Notes: generated by a model from the sequence alone, not told the origin. A stretch of DNA of 64,000 bases from Cristatella mucedo (GCA_009760855.2 WPIO01000006.1:12724001-12788000); one strand, 5' to 3'; shown: positions 34,528 to 46,860, counted from the stretch's first letter. A program made the numbers and translations.

Positions 34528-34976
34528 GGAGGAGTAGGAGGAGGAGTAGAAGGAGGAGTAGGAGGAGGAGTAGGAGGAGGAGTAGGAGGAGGAGGAGTAG
34601 GAGGAGGAGGAGAAGGAGGAGTAGGAGGAGAAGGAGAAGGAGGAGGAGAAGGAGAAGGAGGAGTAGGAGGAGAAGGAGGAGTAGGAGGAGAAGGAGGAGT
34701 AGGAGGAGCAGGAGAAGGAGGAGTAAGAGAAAGAGAAGGAGGAGGAGGAGGATTAGGAGGAGGAGCAGGAGCAGGAGGACTAGGAGGAGGAGCAGGAGGA
34801 AGAGGAGGAGGAGGAGGAGGAGGAGGAGGAGGAGGAGGAGGAGGAGGAGGAGAAGGAGGAGGAGGAGGAGGAGGAGAAGGAGAAGTAGGAGGAGGAGGAG
34901 ACCGAGGAGGAGAATGAGGAGTCGGAGGAGGAGGAGAAGGAGGAGTAGGAGGAGAGAAGAAGGGGGATGAGGAGGA
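34528..34976. repeat. (AGG)n purine tract, about 450 bp
   Basis: Imperfect GGA/AGG repeat with GTAGGA, GAAGGA and GCAGGA variants. Nearly all purine on the plus strand. Open in five frames as Arg, Gly, Leu, Pro or Ser homopolymers, none of which is a believable gene. Confidence 0.97.
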
Positions 34977-37900
34977 GAAGGGCTCCTCGCACTGACTGCC
35001 AGCAAGAGGAGCAAGTGGAGCCGCGACGCTTCGCACGTGCCTCCTCGAGCACCGAGTAAGGGCAGCGCGGCGGCGGCGGCGGCGGCAGCGGCGGCTGCGG
35101 CAGGCAGGCTGGCAGAGAGGAACTGGAAGCCGGCGGCCAGCCTCCTCGGCCACTCGCCTTAGCGGTGGCTGATGGGTGGGGGTAGTCGCTGCTGAACAGA
35201 ATGTCGGATCCAAGACGACTATAGCGGGGATGCAGCACGCTCTGAGCATCTGATAGGCAAGCGATGGCCTCGCTCTGAAAAGGTCCATCCGCGTTTGCCT
35301 TCCTGCTGCCGCCGAATCAGCGTGCGTGGGCAGCAGCGGCGCGACTGACGCGCCCGCCGTCGCCAGGCAAAGCTTCTTTCCTAGTCGCAGAAAGATGACA
35401 ACCGCGGACCGATAAACGGAATTTCCGCCTGTAAGCTCTAAACGTGAAAGTTTGCTGCCATCCAAGTGTGAATGTCAGAAATGTATGCATCAATGGAGTC
35501 GAGAGAGAGAGAAAGAGAGTTTGTCGTGCCGGAAAGCAGGGAGGGATTAAAGCACCGGCAAAAACTGCGTACCCTACGCATAGAAATGAGAGCCTACACT
35601 AAATGCTTTGTGATTACATCGATAAGAGGAGAGTATACTTTTGAGAAAAGAACTGAACCAATCGCTGAATGCTGTGGTACCCCCGTGCTTTAGAGGCACA
35701 TTGGACGATGGTCGCATTCGAAAGCGCGGTATCCTCGAGGTAGTCCGCACCCATAGCCTCGGCTTCGGCTCGACCGGACTCTACCGGCTGCAAGGACTGG
35801 ACTGCAAGATCGGGCAGCTTCCCGAGTTCTTCAGCGATGAGTCCGAATATGTTTTCCTACGGAAGTTGTGCGGCTGCTGTCTTAAGAGGATCGTCTGTCT
35901 CGCCAGGAGTGAAGCAGCAGCTGGAGCAGCCGCCAGTGGCTGCTCCAGCTGCTGCTATCATTACATGACCGAGTTCTAGGCACTCTGCACTAAGTCCCAG
36001 ACCGGGACCAGCAACTTCTCTGGCCTATTCTACTCTGTCCCCGAGGTGTTGCCAAGGTGACGGAATATGATAAAAAGGTGGCACCGGGCGGCCCGACTAG
36101 ACTAGTAACCGTGCAAGCACCTGCTTCTCCTATGCTCTGCCGGGATACCGCGAAATAATTCGGGACCGGTGTGCGGTTAAATTACACCCAGCCATAACCG
36201 GGCCCCCTAAACCAACAGCCTATTGGGGGCCGGTTGTAAGCAGGGGCAAAGCGGTCCGAACGGTTAAAACTAAGAGAGCCCTCGGAGTAGTGGTGTAGCG
36301 GACAACACTACGATGTGCTCCCGATCGCTAGCGATGGTCAACGCCCTGAAGGCGGACCCCTCCAGCCCAACGAGGTACAGGTCTGAGCAGCCTGAGTAGG
36401 GCGGCGGCGGAGGAGTCCAAGTTGGACGCAGCTTCTTGTCGCCGGAAGTTCGGTCTCGTATGGTGAGCTCTGGCTTGAGCTACTTGATCTGCACTCCGAA
36501 AGTCGTGCAACTGTAATTCTCTCGGACCCAGCTGTAGATGGCCATTCACACGCTCATCTGTCCAGTTAATTTGCTTACGACCATCGGCTGATGGCGCTCG
36601 CTTTCCGGCCCACGTGATCATCCCGGTTAGTCCAGAGCATAAGTGGGCCTACTCGCCCGCTCAGCCTTCTCTCAGTAGGGTAGCTTTTGGCCTTCGGTTA
36701 TTTTAGGACCTCCATAGGTCTCGCTGTCGGATTAACTTGATCGCTGGCTACGACTTGACTAGTGGGTCCCAGCGGATATGCACGGCTAGATTCACAACCT
36801 CAACCCCCCCCCGTCCTGCCGTTTACCAGATGAGCTAAAAGCGAGTAGTTTTTAGAGGTGTTGCTGTGTTTATGTGCGCGTGTGCCTGCTGCTGTTGTAA
36901 TTAGCGCGAACGAGCGCCTCACCTGCGGCCAATGGTTAAGCAATTGACACGCCCGCAGCGTCAGGCCACTAGTGTACGGTATATTTCTCGACACGGCTGC
37001 CGAGATTCATCGAGCTCTCGCGTATTTACGCTTTGAGAGGAATAGAGATCGAGTCTCTTTTGTCGCTCGCGTCGGGCTTGTGTCGTCATGAGACTCCACG
37101 AGAGCTGTCGCTGCCGGACTCACAATAAGGCTTCAAAAGTTAAAAAATGAAACTAAAGCAAAATGCTCGCGATCAAAGCTATCGGTGAGAGCTCCTCCTT
37201 TGCGGACTAGGGGAGGGGGCAGCTGCGCCTGACCTGGCTCTGACCTCCACCGAGGATGTAAGCAAAAAGGTGCCTGTAGAGACAGTTATAAACGCTTCGC
37301 TGTAGCGGCTTCTGAACTAAAGTCATTAAGCACAATCGCGGTGCACGTAGCTGCTGCTTGTCTTTTCAGACCAGTGACAATGCCGCTGGACCGAATGCGT
37401 CCGAAGCCCGGCGTACAGCGAGTATTCTTCCCTGCAAAAATACACGCAGGCGTGGTGACGTCAGCACGACAGCAGCAAGCCCTTGTCGTTAACTTAAGAG
37501 TAGTCTTTACGACAGTAGCAACTACAACTGCACAGCAGCACCAGCCACAGCATACTGCTTACTCACTTCGAAACCCAAATTGCAACGGCTTAGTTATTAC
37601 AAGACGGTCATTTTATACTTGTCAAAACGTTGATTACGACCAATTGGGTTACTAATCGTTCTAATTCAGGAATCTATTATGATCTCTAGGGCTGTCATAA
37701 TCTGGCTGATGTAGGATACCAGCATTACATTGCAATACTTCTGTGCAAGTACATGTACAAATACAAAAAGGGCTACGCAGGTAGGTATGGGGGCTAAGGG
37801 GGCTAGACTTTCACTAGGGTCTGGCTGAAGGGGCTAACCATTATACAAAGAAAATATCTCTCTTAGCCCCTCATATATTTCCAGTAGCCTAGTCAAGGGG

Positions 37901-38384
37901 CTCAAATATATAAGCCCCAATAGTCCACTGCTTATTTTGCATCAATTAGGTATTTATTCATCAGTGTTCATTGTCCACCTGTTCAAGTGTATCCCAAAAA
38001 GCTAGCACATGCCTGCTTCTTGCATTCCCGATGAGACTGTCGTGAATAAGGCAAGCACCCCGTTTTTTTTAAGAGAGCGCTCAGTTGTTGATATGTCAAT
38101 TGATTAATAGCATGCCTTACGTTCGATGCTGCTATCTCTTTTTGGGGAAGTGCAATGCTTAGAAAAGCCAATTAGCTAGCTGCAAACCGCACAGGAAACC
38201 TTTACCTACCATTATCTAAATACTGTACTCCTGTGACACAGCTTTGCCATTCAAAGTCGACAAAAGTAACTTGACATGATTCCATGTCTACATTTATAAT
38301 TCTATAAAAAAATAAGAGGGATTTTAATCTGTCAATTTTGGAATCAAAATATTTGCTCATTGACATTAGCAAACACTACACTGG
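34977..38384. other. Gene-free stretch with snapback sequences
   Basis: No conserved exon. A frame at 35641-35979 (112 codons) has no known motif and contains a hairpin. At 36204-36235 another inverted repeat (aaccgggccccc / gggggccggtt, one-base bulge) occurs. 37770-37920 repeats the word ggggcta / tagcccc in both orientations. Confidence 0.45.
35913..35956. repeat. Perfect 19-bp-arm hairpin, CAG/CTG-rich
   Basis: Arms 35913-35931 (agcagcagctggagcagcc) and 35938-35956 are exact complements around loop gccagt. The stem is short for an animal pre-miRNA. Confidence 0.95.
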
Positions 38385-38545
38385 TTTAACTGGCGGAGGG
38401 GTTAAGGTGCTTGCCTTTAACGATCGAGGTCAAGATATTTGTCGTACACTACCTAGGTCGTGGGCTCGAGCCCCGCTTGCGGCATACGTGAAGCACCTGG
38501 ATAGAGATTCAGTTCTCTTAGGGAGTTCTATAAAAAAGGAATTAT
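38385..38545 (+). repeat. SINE-B copy
   Basis: Plus-strand copy: actggcggaggggttaaggt, cgtgggctcgagccccgctt (B box), ggcatacgtgaagcacctgg, atagagattcagttctctta, then ggaattatatttcatt. A 20-base insertion lies between the A and B boxes relative to the 21.9-kb copy. The retroposed end is AT-rich. Confidence 0.8.
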
Positions 38546-40764
38546 ATTTCATTATCGACTGTCTGCTAGAGCGTCCGAGAATGGAGCCGATGCTGCTGCT
38601 GCTGCAAGACTTTCTGGCACTTGGAGAGTTACTACAAAAAGAAGGTCCAAGGCCAAGGATCGTCAGCAGCAGCAGAGCTGCGCTGCCGCGACTCGCGCAC
38701 ACATGCTTTCAAGGAGCAGCAGCCGCAGGGAAAAGACGAGCTCACTCTCGAGGCTCAAACTTCTGCCCGGCCGGCTAATTAGAGCTCGAGATTGCCACCG
38801 GATATATGCTACAGGATCGGACGATCGGGATCGGGTGACGCCTGGGAGTTATGCAGCTCGTGCTCCAATGATCGATGTACCAAATCGGGATCAGTCGCAG
38901 GCAAAGCAATGCAATGCAATAGGGGGAGCAACGCAGAGTTGCACTTCCAACTAAGCTTGTCTGCAACGCAGCCTCGATGCAACGCTAGACTTAAGTGACC
39001 GGACAGACCATCCTGTCTGCATTCGCCTCGATGCAAGGCTAGGCAAGGTAATCGGACGGGCTATCCTGAACTAGCAAATATGAAGGTGAACAGATGGCTC
39101 CTGGCATACACATCAAGCCAAGCAATCGATCAACGTTTTATCTCCAATTTTATTAGCTTAATAAGGTACCTTGTTAAGTGGCAGGTCCACCTAAAGTTAG
39201 CGAGCACAACTGTCTGTTGCCAGGGTGGAAAATTAAGACCACTGCAGAGGTAAAGAACGTCTTGCACAGGGTGAACAAACGACCTGTTTAGCCGGGTACA
39301 AACTATTCGCTATACAAACCCAATTCTGCCATTTGATCAAACCGCTCGATTATCCTAGCGCTGTTGTTCTAGCCACACACATGGCGCCAAACGTGCGACA
39401 GCAGCACTCTGGAAAGCACAGAGCATGAAGGGCTCCACAATGACGGATAACATACTGGAAAAGTGCGAGCACAAATGCTGCCAAAGGAGCTGCAGTCCCT
39501 AACGCCATATCTGGCTAGTCGAAGACACGAAGTTTATAAATAACGAACCCGAGTGGCCGAGCCAGAACACGCCGTGTTCAATGGGAGGGGCAGACGAGAA
39601 CAATCGAGACCGTCGACACGAGGTGCTTAGCGTATCTAACGAGACGGCTTGCCGATCGCTCAGCTAGATGCAGCGCAAGACGACTCGTGCCATGCGATGA
39701 CATTGTACTTTGTCCCGCCCATCCGGAGCATTCGCCAGACACGCCACGACAGTGCCCTGACTCACCGGGTCTCTTAATTGCTTGGGTTCAAGTATTGTAC
39801 CTAGCACGATGCTTGAATCGACCCCTGGCGGGCAAAAAGCCCAAGGCAGTTGCTCAGCACCGCTCTGAGCACTCACGCACGGACTATAGACACTCGCGTG
39901 CTCATAGATTCAGGCGAAAGAAATCTTCGAACCCCTAAATCCTCGTGTTTGGACTGGCCCGAGCACTAACCAAAGCCCCAGAACGGCAGGGACTTCAGCC
40001 AGATGGGGGATGATCCTGGAACATCCTCTCGGGTGGCTACAGTCCACCGACTTACAGGCTTGTTTTTGTTACAAATAAAGCTAAAATAAAAAAAAATTAT
40101 CGACAAGATTTGCCGTTTTTTGACGGCAGCGATATATTTCTGGGTTTCCCTAAACTTGAAACGTCAACCTGTGTCGTATTTCTGAGCTACGCTGCTTAAG
40201 GATAACCCTTACCTTAACCCAGTACCTACAATTGTGGATCGGCCACACGTACAACGAAATACCGGGCGAGAAACACTGCAGTGATCCCGTATTCTATGGG
40301 AATGGTGATACTTCTGCATCAAAAAGGCCATATCAATCGTGAGATTGTATGACGGGTTGGAATTAGCGAATTCATTTGCCCTATTCTATCAACGAGTACA
40401 CTGGGACTGGCTCGATGACCCCGGCGGCTGGGTCATCGACCGATGGGGGGGGGGGTGACCGACCGACTCATTAAGATGTTAGCACATCCAAATAGAACTG
40501 AAACACTTCCGAGACCTTGCACGGTCATACTAAGAAGTCGCAGAGATCAATATTAGTGAACGATAGGTGCCGGCTTGGTAGGAGTGGCATCTTCTGGCGA
40601 ACTACAAAACTCATCAAGCTTCATGCTCACTCACCAGCCGCCATAAAGCAGATGACCCTCAGTGGAAAGGGGACCGGAAGTTTGACTTACGGACTGGCGG
40701 AAGTAGGTTGATGAAATTTGGTAATGGGAAAGCGATGCAAATAGCCAATAAAAAGATGAGTCGT
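38546..40764. other. Gene-free stretch
   Basis: No gene identified. Between 38940 and 39060 the phrase gcctcgatgcaa(c/g)gctag occurs twice (period about 55), with similar flanks (gtctgcaacgca / gtctgcattcgc). An AATAAA-like taaaataaaaaaaaa at about 40080 could be an old retroposed poly(A) tail. Confidence 0.45.
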
Positions 40765-40885
40765 GCAGGCATTCGTAATGTAATGTAATATATGAAACCC
40801 CCCCCCCCCCCGAACAAAAACAATGTGGGTGCTGGGCAGGAGAGTTTTGTATAGCGTACTCACAGCCTACCCAGCTTTCGTTAAG
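40765..40885 (-). mobile_element. Family 2 LINE 3' tail
   Basis: aatgtaatgtaat repeat, then (after a poly-C run) caatgtgggtgctgggcagg and agagttttgtatagcgtact, as at 52.9 kb. Only the tail is present. Confidence 0.75.
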
Positions 40886-40891
40886 CATAAA

Positions 40892-41055
40892 TTACTAGCT
40901 GATTTAATAGCCTTTGTATAGCAGCGGAAGAGCCTTATAGGCTATCACCACTGCTTGCAGCAGCAATAAAGGATCACCCACTGCAGGATTCGAACCCACT
41001 ACCTTGGGACCGAGGTCGCAAAGAGCAACCATCTTACTACCTAGTGTGAGTTCAA
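40892..41055 (-). repeat. SINE-A copy
   Basis: Minus strand holds CACTAGGTAGTAAGATGG, GTGGGTTCGAATCCTGC (near-perfect B box), GCAAGCAGTGGTGATAGCC and GCTATACAAAGGCTATTAAA. Full length. Confidence 0.85.
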
Positions 41056-41603
41056 CACACTAAGAAATTAGGTGGCAAATCGGTGATTTTGAGGCTACTT
41101 TATCACAAAGGGTGTTAAAACTCGATATCCGATTGCAGATATCGTGGAGCAAAACGCATAGCTTCATGTGGCCAAGCAAGTTGGACCGCAATGCAGAAAT
41201 ACTCAGACAATATCAACAGGCGGCTCAGCCTGGTGTTCGGCCCAAGTAGTCAGGCTCTGTGAATTGCTAGAGCAGGAGATAATGCAATACGGAAGCTTGA
41301 AGCCTCTATGCCTGCCTGGATCAGCGGGGTCATACAGAATCGTGGCGTGGCGACTTCATACGAACCGCCGGCGTGCCCATGCACAATGCATGCACGCACA
41401 CATAAAATGCCAACAGCATACGTATGAGCTTGTTTGTGGGCAGTAAATAAATATTTTTGCATGCTGCATGCAATGCATGTATGGCTGGCAATGTAGAAAA
41501 CCGTCTTTTCACCCGAAAGGAATGGCTGCCACAGAAGCTGCAGTCATACTTTGAGGATTTTGTATGTGACAAAGTGCACGTAACAGCACTCACGTGCTCA
41601 TAT

Positions 41604-41604
<1 letters not shown>
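41056..41604. other. Gene-free stretch
   Basis: Nothing recognised. Confidence 0.45.

Positions 41605-41642
<38 letters not shown>
41605..41642. repeat. (CA)n microsatellite
   Basis: About 18 CA units. Confidence 0.97.
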
Positions 41643-41643
<1 letters not shown>

Positions 41644-41701
41644 GTGCATGCCCTAGGTAACTACAGGCCAGCAGCGACGAACCGCTCTGGCACGTCTCCT
41701 A

Positions 41702-41800
41702 ACAATAATACTAATAATAATAGTAATACATTTATATAGCACCCTCAGAGAACCGAATATCTTTCAAGGCATTTTACAGAGGCTGTATAGAAAGCATTAC
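41702..41800 (-). mobile_element. Family 1 LINE 3' tail
   Basis: AATAAT-type repeat, then acatttatatagcaccctca, gagaaccgaatatctttcaa and ggcattttacagaggctgta, as in the other family 1 tails. No coding part. Confidence 0.75.
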
Positions 41801-42104
41801 CAAACGATCGTTGGTAGCATCTGCCAAACACACGGCACAGCACCGGCAAGCAACGCAACGCGGCTTTCAACTCAACAGGCATTCAGTCTGCATGTGCATA
41901 CAGTCGCGTGCACTCTGCCGAGTAGGCGAAAATCCCAATGCAATTAGGAATTGCCTCCAAGTGCTAGCACCCTAAGGGGACTGCACTTATCGAGTTACAA
42001 CGGGGGGGGGGGATAAAGGCGCAGCAGCATGTGCAAAGCAGTGGACAAACAGACAACGCAGCACAAACACAATCCAAAGCCCGACGCCAACGGTGCCCCT
42101 GGGT

Positions 42105-42252
42105 CTTAGCCACTGGGTCAGGTGCTCGCTCTTCACGACCCGGGTTGTCAGTTCGAGCCATGCACCGGGCGATCCTTTATTGACCACTGCAAGCGGTAAT
42201 GATAGCAGTGACGGCTCTTCTGCTGCGACATAAATGAGGCTGTTGAATCAGC
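42105..42252 (+). repeat. SINE-A copy downstream of TTLL12
   Basis: tcttagccactgggtcaggt (A-box region), gttgtcagttcgagccatgc (B box), gcaagcggtaatgatagcag and ataaatgaggctgttgaatc. It lies just past the presumed TTLL12 transcript end. Confidence 0.8.
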
Positions 42253-42258
42253 GTGCCT

Positions 42259-42264
42259 TTTATT
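42259..42264 (-). terminator. Possible TTLL12 poly(A) signal
   Basis: AATAAA on the minus strand, 298 bases after the TTLL12 stop codon. A plausible distance, but the signal is common by chance and sits at the edge of a SINE. Confidence 0.3.
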
Positions 42265-42561
42265 AATTCTTTTTTTTAAGTCCAGCGAGCACGCCGCATT
42301 ACACGTAACTGCAGACATGTTGTCAGCGAAGCTGGGTGCTCTTCGGCCGGCACCAATTATATTTCGGGACCCCCCTCTCGAAAATGGCGACTGCAGTGCA
42401 AGCGCTACCACAGGGCGGCACTTTGCCATTGCAGGGGTGCCGCTCAAGGAGCCACGCCTAGGCGACCCGCTTGAGGCCGACCCAATGTCGGGCGTGAGCT
42501 CTTCGCGTGATGGCAGCTCAGCTGCTCGGAGGCGCCCATCCCCCCCAGGCATGGCGGGAGC

Positions 42562-42713
42562 TCAGCTTAGAGGCAGCACTCTGTTGTTGACGTCTTCGTC
42601 GAAGAATAGCGAGTTGAAGACGTCGTTGAAGTAAGTCGGGTGGTATTTGCACGCTCGCGTACAGTCCGGGTAGAAGTTGACCTCGAGTACCGTGGGCTGC
42701 ATGTACCTGACAC
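42562..42713 (-). CDS. TTLL12: TTLL12, last exon with stop
   Basis: Terminal exon of the tubulin-tyrosine-ligase-like protein 12. It encodes VRYMQPTVLEVNFYPDCTRA, then CKYHPTYFNDVFNSLFFDED and a short end. This is the hallmark C terminus of TTLL12 (EVNF.PDC.RAC.YHP.FFNDVFS.LF). The Glu and Asn of EVN correspond to metal-binding positions in the TTL-type ATP-grasp fold. The acceptor is ctgtag. The G left by the previous exon makes a Gly codon with GT here, so the frame is exact. The seven exons together encode the last 292 residues; the N-terminal half lies beyond the window. Confidence 0.96.
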
Positions 42714-43784
42714 CTACAGTCAACAGAGTTCCCCGGTGACTCACACGACGTCGCCCTCGAGCGTGCGCCAAAGCGAGCGAGCAGTCGCAAAGCAAAAGCT
42801 GCAAACGCTAGGCGATGAGACCGGAAGGCAATGCACAGAGAGCGACACGATCGAATTGAGCGTTGACAAGAGTTCGGTTTATCGCGGTAGCATCGCCAGA
42901 CTCTGGCGGCGGCACCTCGGAGACGCCAGGAAAGAGCGCACTAGGATACAGCAGAGAAGGTGGTGGGGGAGGAGGTGGATAGCACGCCCTTTCACCAGAG
43001 CATCCAAAGGCTATGCACAGAGCAGGGCGGAAACGGCCCTCTCGAGGGAAGAGGGAGGCGTAATACAGGAGAGCCGAGCCAGTGCTTGCTGCACCGGGAG
43101 GCTGCAGCAGAAGCAGCAGTGGCACAGGGGCCCAAGCCGGCTGTCAGCATACACACTACGGACGCACGCGAGTAAACAGACAACAGCCAGCAGCACGGTA
43201 ATGTGATGCATTGACCGTGATTGGTTGCTGAGTTTGCACTGCTGCTCTGCCGCGATTTGCCGCTTTCAGTCGACTGGGCATGCCGCCGTGCAAGAGTGTG
43301 TGTGTTTGTGTGTGTGGGGGGAGGCTACTACAGCACATCTACACGGATGGGCACGGTAACGGAGTGAGGGCAGGCAACAGAGAGGCAGCAACTGGAGACA
43401 GGCCGCAGCATAGGAGGAACGACCACGGAGGTGACGCAGCTCGCCCGGCAGAGCTTTCCAGGCGGGGGGGGGGCTCCGGCGGAGCTCCGAAGTGACAAAT
43501 GAAACGCCAGACAATAAAAAGCTAAGTGCAGAGGCTCGTCGGCTGGACAGCGCAGCTCAACACGGTCGATTGTTGGCGGCCGATGCGCGGTAGGTATGGA
43601 GGGCATGTCCGGCTTCCGAGCGTGCTTACAGCAAGGAGGCGCAGCTGGCAGCAGCCTCACCATGCAGCAGCAAGCACATTCAAGGCCGACAAGTTCGTTG
43701 GGTGTTCAATCAAGCAGCGTCGGCGAGGTTCAAGCGCACCAGGAAAGTAAGCACAAGTACTGTCACTGGTGGCTTGTATAGTAC

Positions 43785-44640
43785 AGCAATATGTTACATC
43801 TGTATAGCACCCTAAGGGAACTTAGTCTCTTTCTACGCACTTTACATATGCTGTAAAGGAAGCCTGATCAAGCGGTTAGCAATAATATCGAAGTGTCAAC
43901 CAGCACAACATGGTTAAAGGTGACACGCAGTGCCAAAATGTAAATATGGTTAGTGGTAGCATGCAGTGTCAGTACACATAAGCACACAAAGGAAAGTTAT
44001 AAAGGCCCAACAAATGCCATGAGAAGCAGGCATTTTTAGCTTCATGTTAAACCTTGTCATATCAGGGAGTGTCATGACGTCAGTCACGAGTGAGTTCTAG
44101 GCTATGGGAGCATACGAACTAAAGGCACGATCTCAAAGGATTTAGGTTGTTGATTCGAGGCGCAGACAGACGATTTGAGTCAGAAGAGCGGGTACGAAGA
44201 CCAGCCTGATTGAGGAGTAGCTCTGATAGGTAGGCTGGAGCAAAAAAGTGAGTGACAAAACCTTGAGTTCGATGCGCTGCTTGATGAGGGGGCCTGTGCA
44301 GGTCAGTGAGAAGTATTGTGGTGTAGCAACTACGACGTTCACTATAAACAAGCTTATCTGCAAAGTTTTGCACCAACTGCCAGCGCCTGATCTTTGCTTG
44401 CTTGCATCAATGCTCTGGAGTCTCCCACTGAGAGAGGACCTAACCCATTGCAGTGCAGTGCCAGTGATGCCCATGCGAGATGAGAGGCTGTTGAGAAACA
44501 CTTGGTAATCAATAGTGCCGAACCTTGCCGAAAGATCGAGTAAAACATGCAGTGAGACTTTATTTAAGTCTGAATTCCTAAGAAGGTCGTTACACACAAT
44601 GCTGACTCTGTTGAGCGGTTCAGCAATTAGTGGTAAAACA
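43785..44640 (-). mobile_element. Family 1 LINE, decayed
   Basis: Tail acatctgtatagcaccctaa / gggaacttagtctctttcta at 43795-43850. Coding remnants on the minus strand include LVQNFADKLVYSERRS, AHFFAPAYLSELL-like and SRMGITGTALQW, the last being a palm-domain-adjacent motif of CR1/L2 proteins (GI.G.AL.WF.SYL). It therefore extends further 5' than the 4.4-kb copy in content, but with internal deletions and frameshifts. Confidence 0.75.
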
Positions 44641-45249
44641 TGACTGGAATGTACTTGCTAGGCTTGAAGTTTTGATGTAAGAGTTTAGCTGGTCTGCCAC
44701 TGATCATTCCAGTGTCTTTGACAAGAACGGCAGTAAGAAGTTTGGGTGGAAGTTGCTTAGATTCTCCTGGTCTAGTGCTGCCTTCGAAGGGCCAACCAAC
44801 AATCTATTAAAAGGTAGGCAACATAGTTATTATGTTATTTATGCAGGGCAGCAGCAGCTCAATGCATCGTTGAAGAAAAACAGAGGGTATCGAATCCAGA
44901 GGGCTAGTAGTCTTCTCTGACTGGGAGATGAACTTCAAGATATTACTAGTGGCAGGCTTGAATGTGGACATTGAGGTGAGGAGCCATATGGGAATGTTAC
45001 TGGGGGACAGAAGTCCAGTAGGATTGTTGCTGCCTCAGGGAGGGTGCCTCTGATCGTATCTATCTGGCTGAGAAACAACTAGAGAAGCGCAAACTTCAAG
45101 ATTGAGCACCACAAGGATCTCTAGGTAAGATGCTAAGCTATTAGCTGTCAAGGAGATAGTTGATGGTCGACATTAGCCTTTTTGAATTTGCATCTGCAAG
45201 CCAAAAAAAGTTTTTATAGAAGCTAGATAGGGCTGTTTCTAGGATAGAT

Positions 45250-45420
45250 TAATAAGTTAAGCTGAATTAATAGCCTCATTTATATTGAGGCAGAAGAGCC
45301 TTCACGGCTATCACTACTGCTCTGCAGTGGTCAATAAAGGTTCGACCACTGCAGAGCTGGAACCCACGACCAGGGTCGTGCAGAGCTAGCACCTAACCCA
45401 TATGCTAAGACTCGGAGATT
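45250..45420 (-). repeat. SINE-A copy
   Basis: Minus strand: AGTCTTAGCATATGGGTTAG, a B-box-like CGTGGGTTCCAGCTC, GCAGTAGTGATAGCCGTG and AATATAAATGAGGCTATTAA. Full length but diverged. Confidence 0.75.
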
Positions 45421-46002
45421 GGTACGATCTACAGCACAGGCATCGTATAGGCCTGTCGATGGACGGTCAGTCCAGATCTGAAAAAAGCAAAGGCGCTCAA
45501 ATTTCCGTGAATGAAGAGCAGAAACGGCACTCGCGAGCACAGGTCATCGTGACTGCCAATCATTGACAGTAGGTGCCTCGAAAACCTACGGCTGCTGCAC
45601 CAGACTGACAAGCCTCGCCGAACTGTGGGTGGCTGACTATGTAGCATCGACAGATCGGTCTCAGAATTCTGCATCAAGTGCTCGAGACTTGAGCGGGGAG
45701 GGGAGGAGAGAGGAGACGCAGGCACCGCCGAAGAATATTTCCGGTAGACAGATGTCTGTATCCTAACAAAGCCTGTCTGAAGCCGGCGCCTCGCTAGTTG
45801 CAGGTACTACTGAGCCCTTGCTCAGGCACTCTGCTTGCTCGATCAGCGCACGAGCAGTCCCCAACCCCAACTAAACCATGCGACCACATCAGGCAGGACA
45901 TCTGACTTCAATGCCAGCACAGCAGCTGGGCTGCTGCCGTCGCCTTGCCGGCGATGCCTCGACGGACTCCGACTCCGTCAGGAGAGGAGGCGGCGCACAC
46001 AC

Positions 46003-46141
46003 CTGTTTCGCTCGTCGCCCACTTCAGCATCAGATCTATGCCATACTGCGCCCGGCAGTTGAGAAGATGTCCAAAGCCGCACGGTGGTGGTTTGGCTGTT
46101 GCAGCCTCAAACAGCTCAGTCAAGCACTCCAGTACGTTGTC
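46003..46141 (-). CDS. TTLL12: TTLL12, penultimate exon
   Basis: Encodes DNVLECLTELFEAATAKPPP then CGFGHLLNCRAQYGIDLMLK, matching the family's FTELF..A.AKPPP.G......RA.Y..DLMLKW. Acceptor tcgtgtag, donor AACAG then gtgtgt. 139 bases, entering in phase 0 and leaving one base (G), as required by the last exon. The segment lies between the ATP-binding core and the terminal EVNF motif. Confidence 0.95.
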
Positions 46142-46784
46142 CTACACGAGAAAGACTGCGAGTCATTGCGAGGGGTTTTGCAAGCATGCCTATCAGCACA
46201 GTCCGAATGAATTTCTGCTGTGCATGTCAGCATCAAAATCCACAGTACATCAATAAGGCACCAGCTCACTATCGAGCATCGAATCGATTTCAAGATCCTC
46301 AATCTGTCTTACATGTAACTTCACTTGATTGCACAACTGCCATTCCCTTGATCCTCGACTGTGTGCTCCGGCACCACCATCTCTGCTCACCAGCATCGAG
46401 CCATTTCGCAGTCTCGTGCATGAATTAAAATATTTTGGCAATCAAACCATCAGTATGCAACAAAAGCGTGAAACTCGCCTCCGGCTACAGGCCCTATCGG
46501 CAATGACCTTGCATCTTCTAAGTCTTGGCCAAAAGCTTATCTGTTCCGGCCAGAGGTACCTTCGCCCCAGCAAACACGTCCTTTTTCGTTCCCGTGAGCT
46601 TTGGGTACCTACCTGTGGATGAACCAGTGCATGCTACTAGCCAGAGGTCTCACTAAACTGGTGGTCATGAATGTATTCACGTTTGGTTAAGCATGCTGGC
46701 CTAAGCAAGATGCTTGCTTTTGCATGCTTGATACCAAGCATGCCACCAACTCCACCGGTACTGCTTCTATTGCAGCTAGTTGTA

Positions 46785-46860
46785 ATGCACCTAGAGATTA
46801 AGTTCTCATAGGGAATTATACAAACGACCTATTGTTATCACTATTATTATTGTTAGCAAT
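46785..46860 (+). mobile_element. LINE/SINE-B-type tail remnant
   Basis: aatgcacctagagattaagt then tctcatagggaattatacaa, ending in ATT repeats, matches the common 3' tail. Confidence 0.6.

Larger units (their letters stand above)
42714..46002 (-). other. TTLL12 intron with LINE and SINE copies
   Basis: Last TTLL12 intron. Holds a decayed family 1 LINE (about 43790-44640) and a SINE-A copy (45250-45420). No other exon recognised; short frames around 42.8-43.7 kb have no motifs. Confidence 0.7.

Noticed and set aside
34497-35465. Poly-Pro, poly-Leu, poly-Arg and poly-Gly frames over the AGG tract
   Set aside because: Trinucleotide repeat open in nearly all frames; homopolymers change identity with frame and strand, and no domain flanks them.
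39664-39876. Minus-strand frame (QLPWAFCPPGVDSSIVLGT) as a retrotransposon protein
   Set aside because: No family motif such as a protease DSG/DTG or zinc knuckle in context; only 70 codons.
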